Source: Branchiostoma lanceolatum (taxonomy: Eukaryota > Chordata > Leptocardii > Amphioxiformes > Branchiostomatidae). From it: 64,000 bases of DNA. A program made the position numbers and the translations under genes. The stretch is from positions 40,223,958-40,287,957 of the forward strand of contig NC_089722.1 in the NCBI RefSeq assembly GCF_035083965.1, given 5' to 3'. The notes under the pieces were generated by a model that did no database searches, was not told the origin of the DNA, and saw only the letters and a list, made by a program, of their open reading frames with translations. Positions 37,652 to 48,994 of the stretch are shown here, one piece after another. Each line of letters starts with the position of its first letter. Within the stretch, counting starts at the first letter, position 1.

Positions 37652-40600
37652 ATGCTGCCCAGGACCTTCCTAGTTGTGCTGGTGGTGGTGCTGATGCTGT
37701 GGCCTGACGGGTCGGAGTCATGGCGTCGCCGCCGCCGCAGGCGATGTCCCGTCGTCCACTGCCAGTGGAGTGGCTGGTCCCGCTGGTCAAGCTGTTCTGC
37801 AACATGCGGGCCGCGTGGGACACAGTACAGAACACGGTAGGGGCGTAATTTAGCATGGTGACCATACCATCGGGAGGTCGTTATTACCTCGCTGCAAGGG
37901 AAATGCAAAAGAAATACACAATGATAACAAAGGTGGATCAGCTAGAAACAAACTGAGATCCTACAGATTGTTCAAGTCCACATATGACGAAGAAAAGTAT
38001 CTAAGTCTCGAAAATATACGGCATAGGACCGCAGTCACAAAACTCCGTATCAGCTGTCACAGACTTCACGTTGAAACCGGACGTCATAACCGCACTCCCC
38101 TAGAACAACGTATATGTAGACATTGCAATTTAAATAGGATAGAAGACGAGCAGCATTTTTTAGTAGAATGTAGTTTATACAACGAAGAGAGAGCTGCGCT
38201 TTATAAACTTATTCAATGTAACTTTCCCCATTTTATACATCTTTGCAAAGAGGAAAAATTCATATTTCTAATGACTTTAGGTAAACCCTCTATTATAAAA
38301 CACACCTGTACGTATATTTACAATATTACCAAGAAGCGAGAAGAGGCCAAATTAACGTAATCATTAGATTAGTGTTAGCTTATCATTGTAATGTATATAG
38401 ATGTACTTTCAAACTGTTATGTTTTCTGTTGTGACCTGTACTAAACCCAGTGGGTATGTGTGTACAATAAAGGTCTTCATTCATTATCTCTACAGTGCTG
38501 GGAGGGTTTCCTGGCCGTTCAGCTCATTGTCGCACGCTGATGAATTTTTACGGTCCAGCAATAATTAAAAAGGCCGGCTAGAAAGATAGGCTGTCAGAAA
38601 AAGGCATATTCTTTAGTAGGACTGGGGCTGGTAAAACACCCTAAGCCGTTGATAATGGTTACCAGGCTAGGCGTAAAGTTGAATTTCACGCTTCCCACTG
38701 ACTCATCGTTATCTGTAGGCAAGGAGGTTTTATCAAGTAGGTAAATGTGTTTGACACTAGTACCACCGAGAACATTCTATGTCGAGTATTATTGCTGTTT
38801 ATTTATACTTTTTGAAAATAAACCACCAGATCCGTTGCTGTCAATGCACAGTGTGGAGGCAGTGGCTGTAGTGGGCCGAGCAGGGAGACTCAGGCCTGTA
38901 ACAGGCGGTGCTACAACAGTGCGTCTCTGTCCGGCAGCCGCTGTGTGTGCAGGTCGGGATACACTGGGACCTGCTGCCGGAGTGGTAAGCGTGTGCCGGT
39001 TTTACCTCTGCTCTGCTCTCACTGTCGTTGATTTTTTGTCACACGCCCGTTTGTCCGCTAGAGACGGCAGCCCAACAATTGCACACTTCCAATAATAAAA
39101 TTTTCTTTATCAGGGGTGTCAAAGAATTCATACGAATTTTACGGAATACATACGAATTTTATGGAATACATACGAATTTTATGGAATACATACGATCCAT
39201 TACTAGAAACATACGATCCTTACGGAATACATACAATCCATTACGCAGAAACATACGATCCTTACGGAATACATACGATCCTTACTAAGTTGGAGAAATG
39301 TGCCTGGATCACGTGACACCGGTGGCAAATTCAATATGGCGGACTCGGGATAACCAGTTCTTCGTACGATATCTTGGCTTTTTTAGCCGGATGGGATACG
39401 CCATTATTAAGCTCTTAAAAGAGCTTAATAATGGCGTATCCCATCCGGCTAAACTCTTAAAAAATCTTAAGCTGTACTAAATTAAGACTGGTGTAGGCTT
39501 AGAACAACTAGGAGGACCAGACAAAGCTAGATTCGGTGCTGGCGCGATGGCCAGCAAATTAGTAAAGATCGTATGTATTCCGTACGGATCGTATGTTTCT
39601 GCGTAATGAATCGTAAGGATGGTATGTTTCTAGTAGTTGATCGTATGTATTCCGTAAAATTCGTATGAATTCTTTGGCACCCCTGTTTATAACAAATCAA
39701 ACGATGTGCTTCAATGACATGTAATTAACCTCGATCGTTTACGTTTAGTCAGTTCTACACATGCACTCAAGACTACCAGACGATATTATCCCCAATCTCG
39801 CATTCTCGGTATTTTCATATCATGTTGACCATCCGACACATGACTCATATTGATCTGCAAAGGTACAAACCAAGGACACCATCAACCTTCATACAAAACA
39901 CATTCTGCTCCATGCTAGATCCTGCAAAATGATGGTACGTAACATGACATGTATCCTTACAGATAGAAACGAATGCAGTAGTGGCAACGGTGGCTGTGCT
40001 CACACCTGTCATAACACACAGGGGAGTTTCTACTGCGAGTGTCGGTCTGGCTATCAGCTGTCAAGCTCAAGGTCATGCGTGGGTAAGATACTTGGTCCTT
40101 GCTGTGTATAAGATAAATGACATAATAGAAGGAAGCCAGAAGGTGTTCTATAGCTAGGACATGAAAGCAGATATGTTTGATATATTGATACTGAATGACC
40201 AAGACAAACATATTTCCAGACATCAACGAATGCAGCAGTGGCAACGGCAGCTGTGCTCACACCTGTCACAACACACAGGGGAGTTTCTACTGTAGCTGTA
40301 GGTCTGGCTATCGGCTGTCCGGCTCCCGGAGTTGTGTAGGTAAGTGAAGCCGAGATGCTTAACCCTCAAACACCCGAACTGTTTTTTGAGACTAAAATGA
40401 CTGAACGGGGTCAAAAATGACCCCAAAATGCTTTGTTCAGTAAAATCTCCCTTTTCACTTTTTCCGCTGAATGTTATCCGTACATTGCTTCATCAATGTA
40501 AGAGGAATGTTTTGGTATGTTTAGATATGAATAATTCCCGTTCATTATCATGATTTATGCAAAAATATCAGAAGGACCACGTTTTGAACTATCTCTATTT

Positions 40601-42651
40601 AGACTGGGAGGGGATTTTTGAGGCACACGGCAAATTTCATGTTGCATAACTCCTGAACGGCTTACGCTAGAGCCACCATAAAATGTCCTTAACAAATATC
40701 TCAAATTAATAAAGTAAGTTTATCGTTTTTCTTGTTGCCATGGCAACGGGTATTTAACAAGCATTTAACAAAATCTGCTAATTTCAGTTCAAAAAATGAC
40801 GTTTCGAGGCTTAGTTGGTACACCACATTTATTTTCTTGCATTGTTATCATCTTATGTAATCCAATGTAATTTTCATGATTCAACATTGATATTTTATGC
40901 TGATTTGACGACGTCATCGGTCAAAATCCAAGATGGCGGATAGAATCACATAAAATTACGTCATAATGACGTCATATTACGTCATAATGACACAAAATTT
41001 GTTATGGTGACAGTAATTCACATGTTCATCATCCTCTGCAAATTTTGAATAAAGGTTGACAAAAACAATATGTTTCAACTTGCACAGACATTTTTTCAGC
41101 AAGTAGCCTTTCTATTATGTTGAACGTGTTCGACAATTTTAAAACAATATTACAATACTTCTTACAGACATCGATGAGTGCCAAGAACATAACGGAGGAT
41201 GTGATCAAACCTGCACCAACACAGACGGGAGTTATGCCTGCTCATGTAGGAATGGTTTTTACCTGGCGAATTCGCAGGGATGTTTTGGTAGGTACTGCAA
41301 ATATATGTTATGTGCATGTAACATGTATACATTTGATCTGCACGTACGAGGAAAGATTAGCGATTCAAAGCAAAAGTTATCTTTGGAAAACTGGGAACGA
41401 AGCGTCCCTTTGTATTGTGCAACTAACAAAACCCATGATGTTCAATGCCATGATAGCATTTAGACTTGAAGAAGGCAAATGGGATAGAATTGTCCTTTTG
41501 TTTTCCCGCCGCCCATCCGCATTCGACATATCAAAATCCATGCAATTTCACACATGATGGAGAATGGAACAGATTGTATTTTGCTTTGAATAAAGGTTAA
41601 CAATAACTACTCAATATGTTTCAACCTGAATAGACATTTATTTCCTTTCCTTTATATCTATTTCCTTTTATTTAGTTTCTTTATTTACAAAGGGCGGTCG
41701 GACAGACGACCGATTCGTCTGAGTTTCATTGTATTTTTCCAGTGGTAACGATTAAATTATATTAGTCTATTGCTGACCTGGATGATTAACATTCACAAAT
41801 GTTCAACATATTGTATTCTGCCATTTGTATTTAGCTTAAACAGGCTACACTATGTTAACGATGGTTTACGTAAATCTATCTGTGCAGACGTTAACGAGTG
41901 CGGGGCCAATAACGGTGGCTGCAACCAAACCTGCACCAACACATTGGGAAGTTACAGCTGTTCTTGTAGGACTGGCTATCGTCTGACAGGACACGGGAAC
42001 TGCGAGGGTAAGTGTTGATTCTAATGTACACAGAGAAGCTATCTGTGGCTTTTACGATTAAAAGATGGGCAAACTACCCACGTTACATCTGTCATAATAC
42101 AGATCATTATACCTGCATGCCTCGATAATGTTAAATTGATAATGTCTTTTTGCAGACATCGACGAGTGCGCTAGCAATAACGGTGGGTGCTATCGTGGTG
42201 ATATCTGCACCAACACAGACGGCAGTTTCTACTGTAGCTGTGAATATGCTTCGGGCTCATGGAACTGTGTGGGTAAGTGTTCATCTCTGTGCATACAAGT
42301 GCAATTGTCCTATACTACTGAAAGAGACGTTATACATTGTATTAATAATTGATAGAGTCATGGTTGTTATTCATAGTTAATAGATTAGAATCCAACGGCA
42401 AACTAACAACTTACTGTCAATATCATGTCTAAGTTACAATGTGCTTTCATCGACAGGAATCTCTTATCATCTATTCTTTGTGTGTCATCATCTTGCATTT
42501 GTTGATATCTAAATCCGCAGTTCACACGCCACTTTTTCTTGGTATCGTCTGTGGAGCAGTCCCTGGATTGATCCTTCTCTTCGTCTGTGTCGTCCGCTGT
42601 GGCTACAAATGTGGCAAGGACAACAAGGTATCCGGAGGCATGTACGACTAA
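37652..42651 (+). CDS. Gene B: TSP1-EGF protein with five tandem EGF domains and a TM segment
   Basis: Exons: 37652-37836, 38830-38984, 39963-40082, 40220-40339, 41168-41287, 41888-42007, 42156-42272, 42521-42651; all phases agree (355 aa). Residues 1-24 are a signal peptide ([20 protein letters not shown]), followed by seven consecutive arginines (25-31). TSP1 spans about 32-90 with [10 protein letters not shown], then a short EGF-like cluster. Five EGF exons follow, each phase 1-1. All open with a D-x-[ND]-E-C calcium-binding start and the first four are exactly 120 nt. A TM segment (about 316-336) and a very short tail ending GGMYD finish the protein. One EGF has GSC where its neighbours have GGC. 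It is the paralogue of gene C's N-terminus and divergent from gene D. Likely a cell-surface adhesion or ligand-type protein; partner unknown. Confidence 0.85.
37915..38490 (+). mobile_element. 5'-truncated non-LTR retrotransposon, C-terminal RT end, gene B intron 1
   Basis: An open frame from about 37918 to 38360 encodes the C-terminal region typical of non-LTR reverse transcriptases, with a Cys-His cluster ([19 protein letters not shown]). It is followed by a 3' untranslated part ending 'acaataaaggtcttcattca'. Only the last 140 or so residues are retained. A matching 3' tail lies on the minus strand at about 42992-43045. Confidence 0.75.
39112..39684. mobile_element. MITE-like element with 'cgtatgaattc' inverted ends, gene B intron 2
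   Basis: The ends are 'aggggtgtcaaagaattcat' and its near-complement 'atgaattctttggcacccct'. Each end continues into tandem variants of 'cggaatacatacgatcc'. The long inverted repeats enclose a perfect 72-nt hairpin at 39382-39453. Non-coding. Confidence 0.75.
39382..39453. repeat. Perfect 72-nt hairpin (35-bp arms, 2-nt loop)
   Basis: The left arm starts 'tttagccggatgggatacgc'; the right arm is its exact complement. The arms meet at 'cttaaaag'. The hairpin lies inside the TIR element at 39112-39684 within gene B intron 2. Confidence 0.9.
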
Positions 42652-44552
42652 TTTTGTCTATTCCAATCTGATTGTCGACAACGGCTGTGTTAAAGAATAT
42701 GTGACTATCGACTGTCAGCATCTAGGTCAACACGATTAATTGTTTTTCATGCGCCCATCCCCCCTTATGTGTCATTATTCCACCGATGTGCTGAAGAACA
42801 AAGCACTTTCATGTAATGACATTTGATGCACATGGGATCATGAGTAATGCCAAGCCTACCATTGAAGTTTCATTGCATCATTATAGTGTAATGGGTGAAG
42901 TATATTGACTAGTTTTCGTAAAGGTTTAAATCATTGAACTCAGGCTCGCAGAAGTAATTGTAATAGTTATGAATAAATATCGCATGTATTATAATGAATG
43001 AATGAAGACCTTAATTGTACACTTTTGCCCCATTGGGATATATTCAGATATGTACATAAGAAGAGTTTATAAAGACATAGTCTGAATAGTATATTCTAGG
43101 GTGTGGGTTCGCCTTGTCCTCACTTCTTTGTCATGGTGATGGCAATGTAACAATAGATTATTTTTTCCGATCGAGGGTTGTCTAAATGTGACTTTGTCTG
43201 TATTATATTGATAATGAAATAAAGTTGGGAAATATAATAATATCTGTCAATTGAGTGCATCACTCTCTTTTTATACCATGTACATTCTACTTCAAATGAC
43301 TTTCACCCTCTATTTTATCGAGATTACGATACAAAGTATAGTGAATTCATTCCTCAAGCTAACCGACATCTTTCGTACCGCAGTCGTCCTTCAGTAAGTT
43401 ACTTCTGGAGTCGCATAGTTCCTGTTTAGAACTTTTATTCAGTCTAGTACCCCTTGACTATCGAGATTACAATGTTGACACATACGCTGTTCAGAGGAGT
43501 GCGGCTATGTCTTCCAGTTGCAATGTGTGTTTAAATGAAGTGATCGGATAAGGTGAAAAGTTTGGACCTGAAGCTGTGTCCTAGTCGGCGGTTATACCGG
43601 CTATATAGATATAGATACATATACAGATACAGATACAGAACACAACAACCACATGACAGGCACTAAAATGCATAACATCTTCAATATATACAGGAAAACA
43701 ATCATTCTTTTTAGTGCATTTTAAAAAACAAAGTCCAGGAAAAATATAAACAAAAGCCAAGGATTCAAAATGATAAGTAAGGGTGGAAACAGAAATGAGC
43801 TACAACGTAAATATAAGTAATATCCATAATGATAATCATAATAGCAGCATGAATATAACAAAATCAGTATCAACCAATTATGACAGAATTTTGATATCAA
43901 ACAGAACTAATGTTAACAAAATCAATGGCAAATGAATATGACAAAGTCCATATCAACAAAAATATCAGAACATAAATAACAAAAAGATCATTCTTGCTAA
44001 CGAATGCGTGTGAGACCAAGTCCTGCTGACTACTGAGAGTTTCCAGTAATACCCAAGAGCCGAACAGCAAGTCAACGAAGGAATATTTCATATAAGCGAG
44101 GACATATGCTGGCTCAAGTCACTTCTTGGACCGAATCATGATTAAGGTCTTATGAAATCCTTGTATTTCTATCTTCAGTTCTCATCCACTGGTGTCACTA
44201 CCCTTTTGGATATCTCAAGACTTCGTAATCATACAAATCATGGAAAACTACTGAAATTACTTACTTGTAGTTTTAATATGGTGTCCACACACGGCAAAGG
44301 TCAACAGTCATTGAAGTAAGTGTTCAAAGGTGATATCTTACAGATTTAAACATGCGTCTGTGAAATATACCCTCTTCCTACAACGTTGAGCTATAACTGC
44401 GAAATGTATGATTGCAGTAAAAAAAATACAGAAATTTAGGCCATGACTTGTTGACAAGTTATAGTTTGTAGGGTATATACATGGTACGTCAAAGTACATC
44501 ACAGCACATCAACACTAACAACAAACTAGACAGTATAAAACTGCTTCATGAC
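42652..44552. other. 3' UTR of gene B and convergent intergenic region to gene C
   Basis: A polyadenylation hexamer AATAAA lies at 43218-43223, giving gene B a 3' UTR of about 570 nt. A LINE 3' tail remnant ('gaatgaatgaagacc', minus orientation) lies at 42992-43045. A short 'gatacagatacagatac' repeat occurs near 43620. No other gene is seen. Confidence 0.5.
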
Positions 44553-47500
44553 CTAAATCTTCACAGTGGGCAGGCTGAAGAAGCCATTGTCGCCGACGCC
44601 CAGCTTAGAACTGACGACATTTGACTTAAGGGAAGCCGACGCGAATCCGTCGGCAGCAGAGGCTGAGTACGGCGGCGGCTCATCACCAGACGGTCCGCTG
44701 CTCGGCTGTCCTCCCGGGCTGCTCGCCGCTGTCGGGACCACGGCAGACTTCGCCGCCACCTTCCCGGCGAGTTTGACTCCGACCACGGCCAGGGCGGCGA
44801 CACAGACGGTGCCCAAGACGCCGCCAAGGGCGAGGACAACAGGAGATGGTCCGTCATCTGGAGGGATATACAAATAAAACAGTTGATCAGCACCTAAGCG
44901 ATATATCAGAAAGAACACCTACTGGTCTTATTAATTAAGAGGAAATGATCGAATGATAAGTAATTTTCCCATATAAGGAACTAGAAGACCGAACGTGTAT
45001 ATTTAGGCCACTATGATAGTGGCTTGATACTAATCTTTCTACATGTATATGAATTTGAGTAGCATGACTGACATCCAGCCACAAGGCGTATTACATTAGC
45101 CTGGGTGCCATCCTATTTCTACCGGGGCTCGAGGGAAGCGAGTGTAGGAGCCCCGGTAGAAATAGGATGGCACCCAGGCTAGTATCACATAGTAAAGACT
45201 CAAAGAATTAAAAAAAAGAACTACAAGGCAATGTCTAAACTTAACATCTTCAGCTGTATTTCTACGTTTACCCCAGACCAAAGATACGATAATATAATAT
45301 GATGCGACAAAATGGTACGCAAATACAGTCTGCAATGAGAACACAACCAACATGGTTTGGGGGTTATAGGAAAACCGCGAAATTGTAAAAAGCAGCCCAT
45401 AACATTACCAGAAGAACAGAACGTACCAGAATCATCGTCCCCGCCTTCCTGCACGATCGGTCCGGACGAGATGGTGATTCTTGTGTCCTCGGCAGCCCGC
45501 CGGACTCTCCCCGCGGCCTCCTCGGGTTGGGTGGAGGGGAGCCACCGTCGCTCTCTCCCCGCGGGCTCCTCGGGCTGGGTGGAGGGGAGCCACCGCCGAC
45601 CGCTCTGGGTGGCACAGGTCTGGGGGAGGTATAAAGGGACCATTATTCTCTCGACTTTTTGAAGTTGAGTAAGTGTTTAGTAAAGAAGACCATGCCAACT
45701 GGACGGATATTGAGCGTTCACTGAAAGACCGTTTTGAGGGTCCTTCCGTTGACACTCATAAATCGTCAAGGTTTTCCAATCTCTCAAAAACACTTCATTG
45801 ATCTAAATCAACAATGATTTCTAGTCGCTCAAAGCTCCAAACGGCCTTCCTCCTGTGGAAATGGCGCACTCGATGAATGTCGAACGTTTCAGCACCTGGA
45901 CAGCTCGGCTCCTTGTCGATCAGTACGATTCGGCACCGTGCCTTTGACTGTTTCTAGACGTTTCGCCTTAAAGGGAACGCCTATGTAATCGTAACTGCAC
46001 CTTAATTTTAACCCTAACATTAGCCTTGAATATAACCTGAGTTGTCTCAGGCCTGGTGCCGAATCGTCCTGAACGAGTTGGGGCCGACCTACACATGTGC
46101 TGAAACCGACACCGAAAGTTGCAAGCAAAACTAGGAGTACTTACCGGCGCGCAGGCTGCCGGGCTGACCTGGTCACACACGCTGATGGTGCAGTGGAGGT
46201 ACACGCTAAAGGGAAGTGCGGAGTACTTACCGGCGCGCAGGCAGCCGGGCTGACCTGGTCACACACGCTGATGGTGCAGTGGAGGTAGACGCTAAAGGGA
46301 AGTGTGGAGTACTTACCGGCGCGCAGGCAGCCGGGCTGACCTGGTCACACACGCTGATGGTGCAGTGGAGGTAGACGCGGGGCTGGCTGGCGAACCGGAA
46401 CATCTGCACGCGGAACCGGGCCTGCTTGGACAGGGCGTTCTCTATGATGTAGATGGTGCCGTCTTCGGTGTTAGGACACCTGGATGGAATAAAATGATGA
46501 TAACATTTATTGCACATCCATGCCCTGCCGGACGAAGTGCAGGCATATAGATACAAACGTTAATAATAACTTTATTGCAAATTCCTGCCCGTAGGCTTAT
46601 TGCAAGTACATGTACATGTAACACGAAGTGGACGGACAGACAATAATGAACAGTATATGTCTACTCTAGTCTTAACTACCGCAACAAGGGAGAAAGGAAT
46701 GTAATGATAATTAAGTTTAGGGATGATTTAAAGTAAATGATAAATGATGGTAAAGGGATGAAATACCACAACCCAATGATGGAATGAATGCACCTCGGTC
46801 ATATTTTACGTTTCATTTCTACGTTTTTGTTTTGCATTTACATATTTTGACTGAGAAGGCTGGGGCAATAAAATCCTTTATTGCCTCCTTTTATCGGGTC
46901 CTTCTGTCCCAATGGATTGAATACATAATCGACTTATTGCTTATCTCAGGTCAAAACAGGAAGGGCAGAGACAGCAAAGCACTGCGGCATAATTTCCCAT
47001 AAGTAACCAGTAAGTAAGTTCTTAGTGACAGTGATGCAAACTCTCTTACCCTCAGGTCGTTCTCCACGCATTCTACAGACAAGCAGTCTTCAAAACTGAA
47101 TTTTGATGCTACTCACCCGTCGGTAGTGATGGGGTACTGGACCGGGTCCTCCGCGTTGCTGGTCGGTGTTGCCCAGCAGTTCCTAAGCCTGAGCACCAGA
47201 TCGGAGTGACCGACTCCCTGCAGGTTCAGCCCCACGTACAGGTTGTCCTCCAGCGCGATGGACGGGGTGGTGGAGTACGCCGTGCTGAAGGTCGGGCTCT
47301 GGAACAGCCCCATGGTCACCTCCAACTCGCCGCTGCCCTCTACGGTGAACGTCTCTGTGCTGTTTCAAACAAAGTCATCTCCTTAACCTTTAGCACACTG
47401 AAGGAGCCTTTTGGCACCCCGTTTTCTATTGGTTACAGAGTTAGGCAGCAGGGAGAAGGTTACACATAGCCTTGGTACCAGGATATATATTCCAAGCAGA

Positions 47501-48139
47501 TCCTTGGGGGAAAATCGTGACGGTTTCTGAATGGGCCGAAGATCAAAAAGCACGTCCGCCAAGGGTACAGTCAGAAGCCATCACGATATTGTCCTCAGGA
47601 TTTGCTCTGAAATTACGTTCAGCGAGTACAGGAGGCGCGATAAGCACGATGGCAGGTTACCTTTAAACTATTCATTCTTTAAATGTATCTCCTAGATGTT
47701 TATTTACATTAAATAAGCAACATATTCTGTTCGTTCGGAAAATTGCGACGTCATACCCGCCCTTTGACCAGCAACATGGCAGACGTCCTACGTCATAGCC
47801 ACGTGACTTCAAACACTTACGTCACGACAGGGTTGATGCCGCTCGTCAGACTGACGCTGAGGTCCACCGGGTAGCGGCACGTGACGTTCACGGCCAGCAG
47901 CTTGCCTCGCCAGAACTGCGCGCCAGACGGGATCCGGCTGCTGATGGTGTTGGTGAAGATGATGTGGTCCCCGACTTGCTGCGAAGGTGGAGGTTAATTG
48001 TGCCGTAAGTATATACGAGGAAAATAGCCTCATGGTGGCAAATGTCTTAGGTTGGAGGTAGCAGATATAATCTCCTCTAGCAGGACTCGCACAGATATGC
48101 ACTGCTCCTCTGTAAGAGAGAACCGAATCTGTGGTGCGC

Positions 48140-48200
<61 letters not shown>

Positions 48201-48881
48201 ACACACACACAGACAAACACAGTCATATACACAAACAAGCAAACACGCACACAAACACAGACACAAACAGATAGACAGGAAGACACAAGCCGAAAATAAT
48301 ACTTCACTCTCTAACGATTAGAAAACGTACTTTTCGCACAGTGTTATTATTTGTTATTACTATGATTTCTTACTTCTTGCTCCGTACCACAAGCCGATAG
48401 ACTCGGGATGTTAAGAATGTAATAGTTCCCGTCGTCCATTGCGGGGCAGGTGGCCTGTTGGAGATGTAGGTCCCCCGCAGAGGTGATCTGGAATGACGTC
48501 AGCGAGCTTTTCTCCATCTTCACGGAGATCGACCCCGAGTTGCAGGTCACTTCTAGGGAAACCTTGGTTCCAACTAGATGATATTATCAAACATAACAAG
48601 TCAATCAGAGATGGCAGACTTCACCCCTTACCTTATATTTGCTTTGCTACCCTTCCCAGTCCAACAGACAAAAAACCATCACTGAGAATGTATGCTACTG
48701 CTGCAGAGTGAATCAGATAAAGACACACACATATATACATACACACATAAGCACCCATCCATTCAAACATGCCGTTTATATTTGCATATGTGAGTGTGTC
48801 TGTGTGCGTGTGTTTGTATTTGTGTGTGTGTGTTCCTAGTGGTGTACCAAGCGACCAAACACAGATATTCAAACGCAATCA

Positions 48882-48932
<51 letters not shown>

Positions 48933-48948
48933 ACGCACACGCACACGC

Positions 48949-48994
<46 letters not shown>

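Noticed and set aside
39112-39300. CRISPR-like array of 'atacatacga' units
   Set aside because: Units are adjacent variants without unique spacers, and belong to the inverted ends of a eukaryotic MITE.
46227-46316. Extra 61-nt coding exons in the 86-bp array
   Set aside because: Acceptor-like and donor sequences are present, but introns of 25 nt are too short for spliceosomal splicing and the frame would break.
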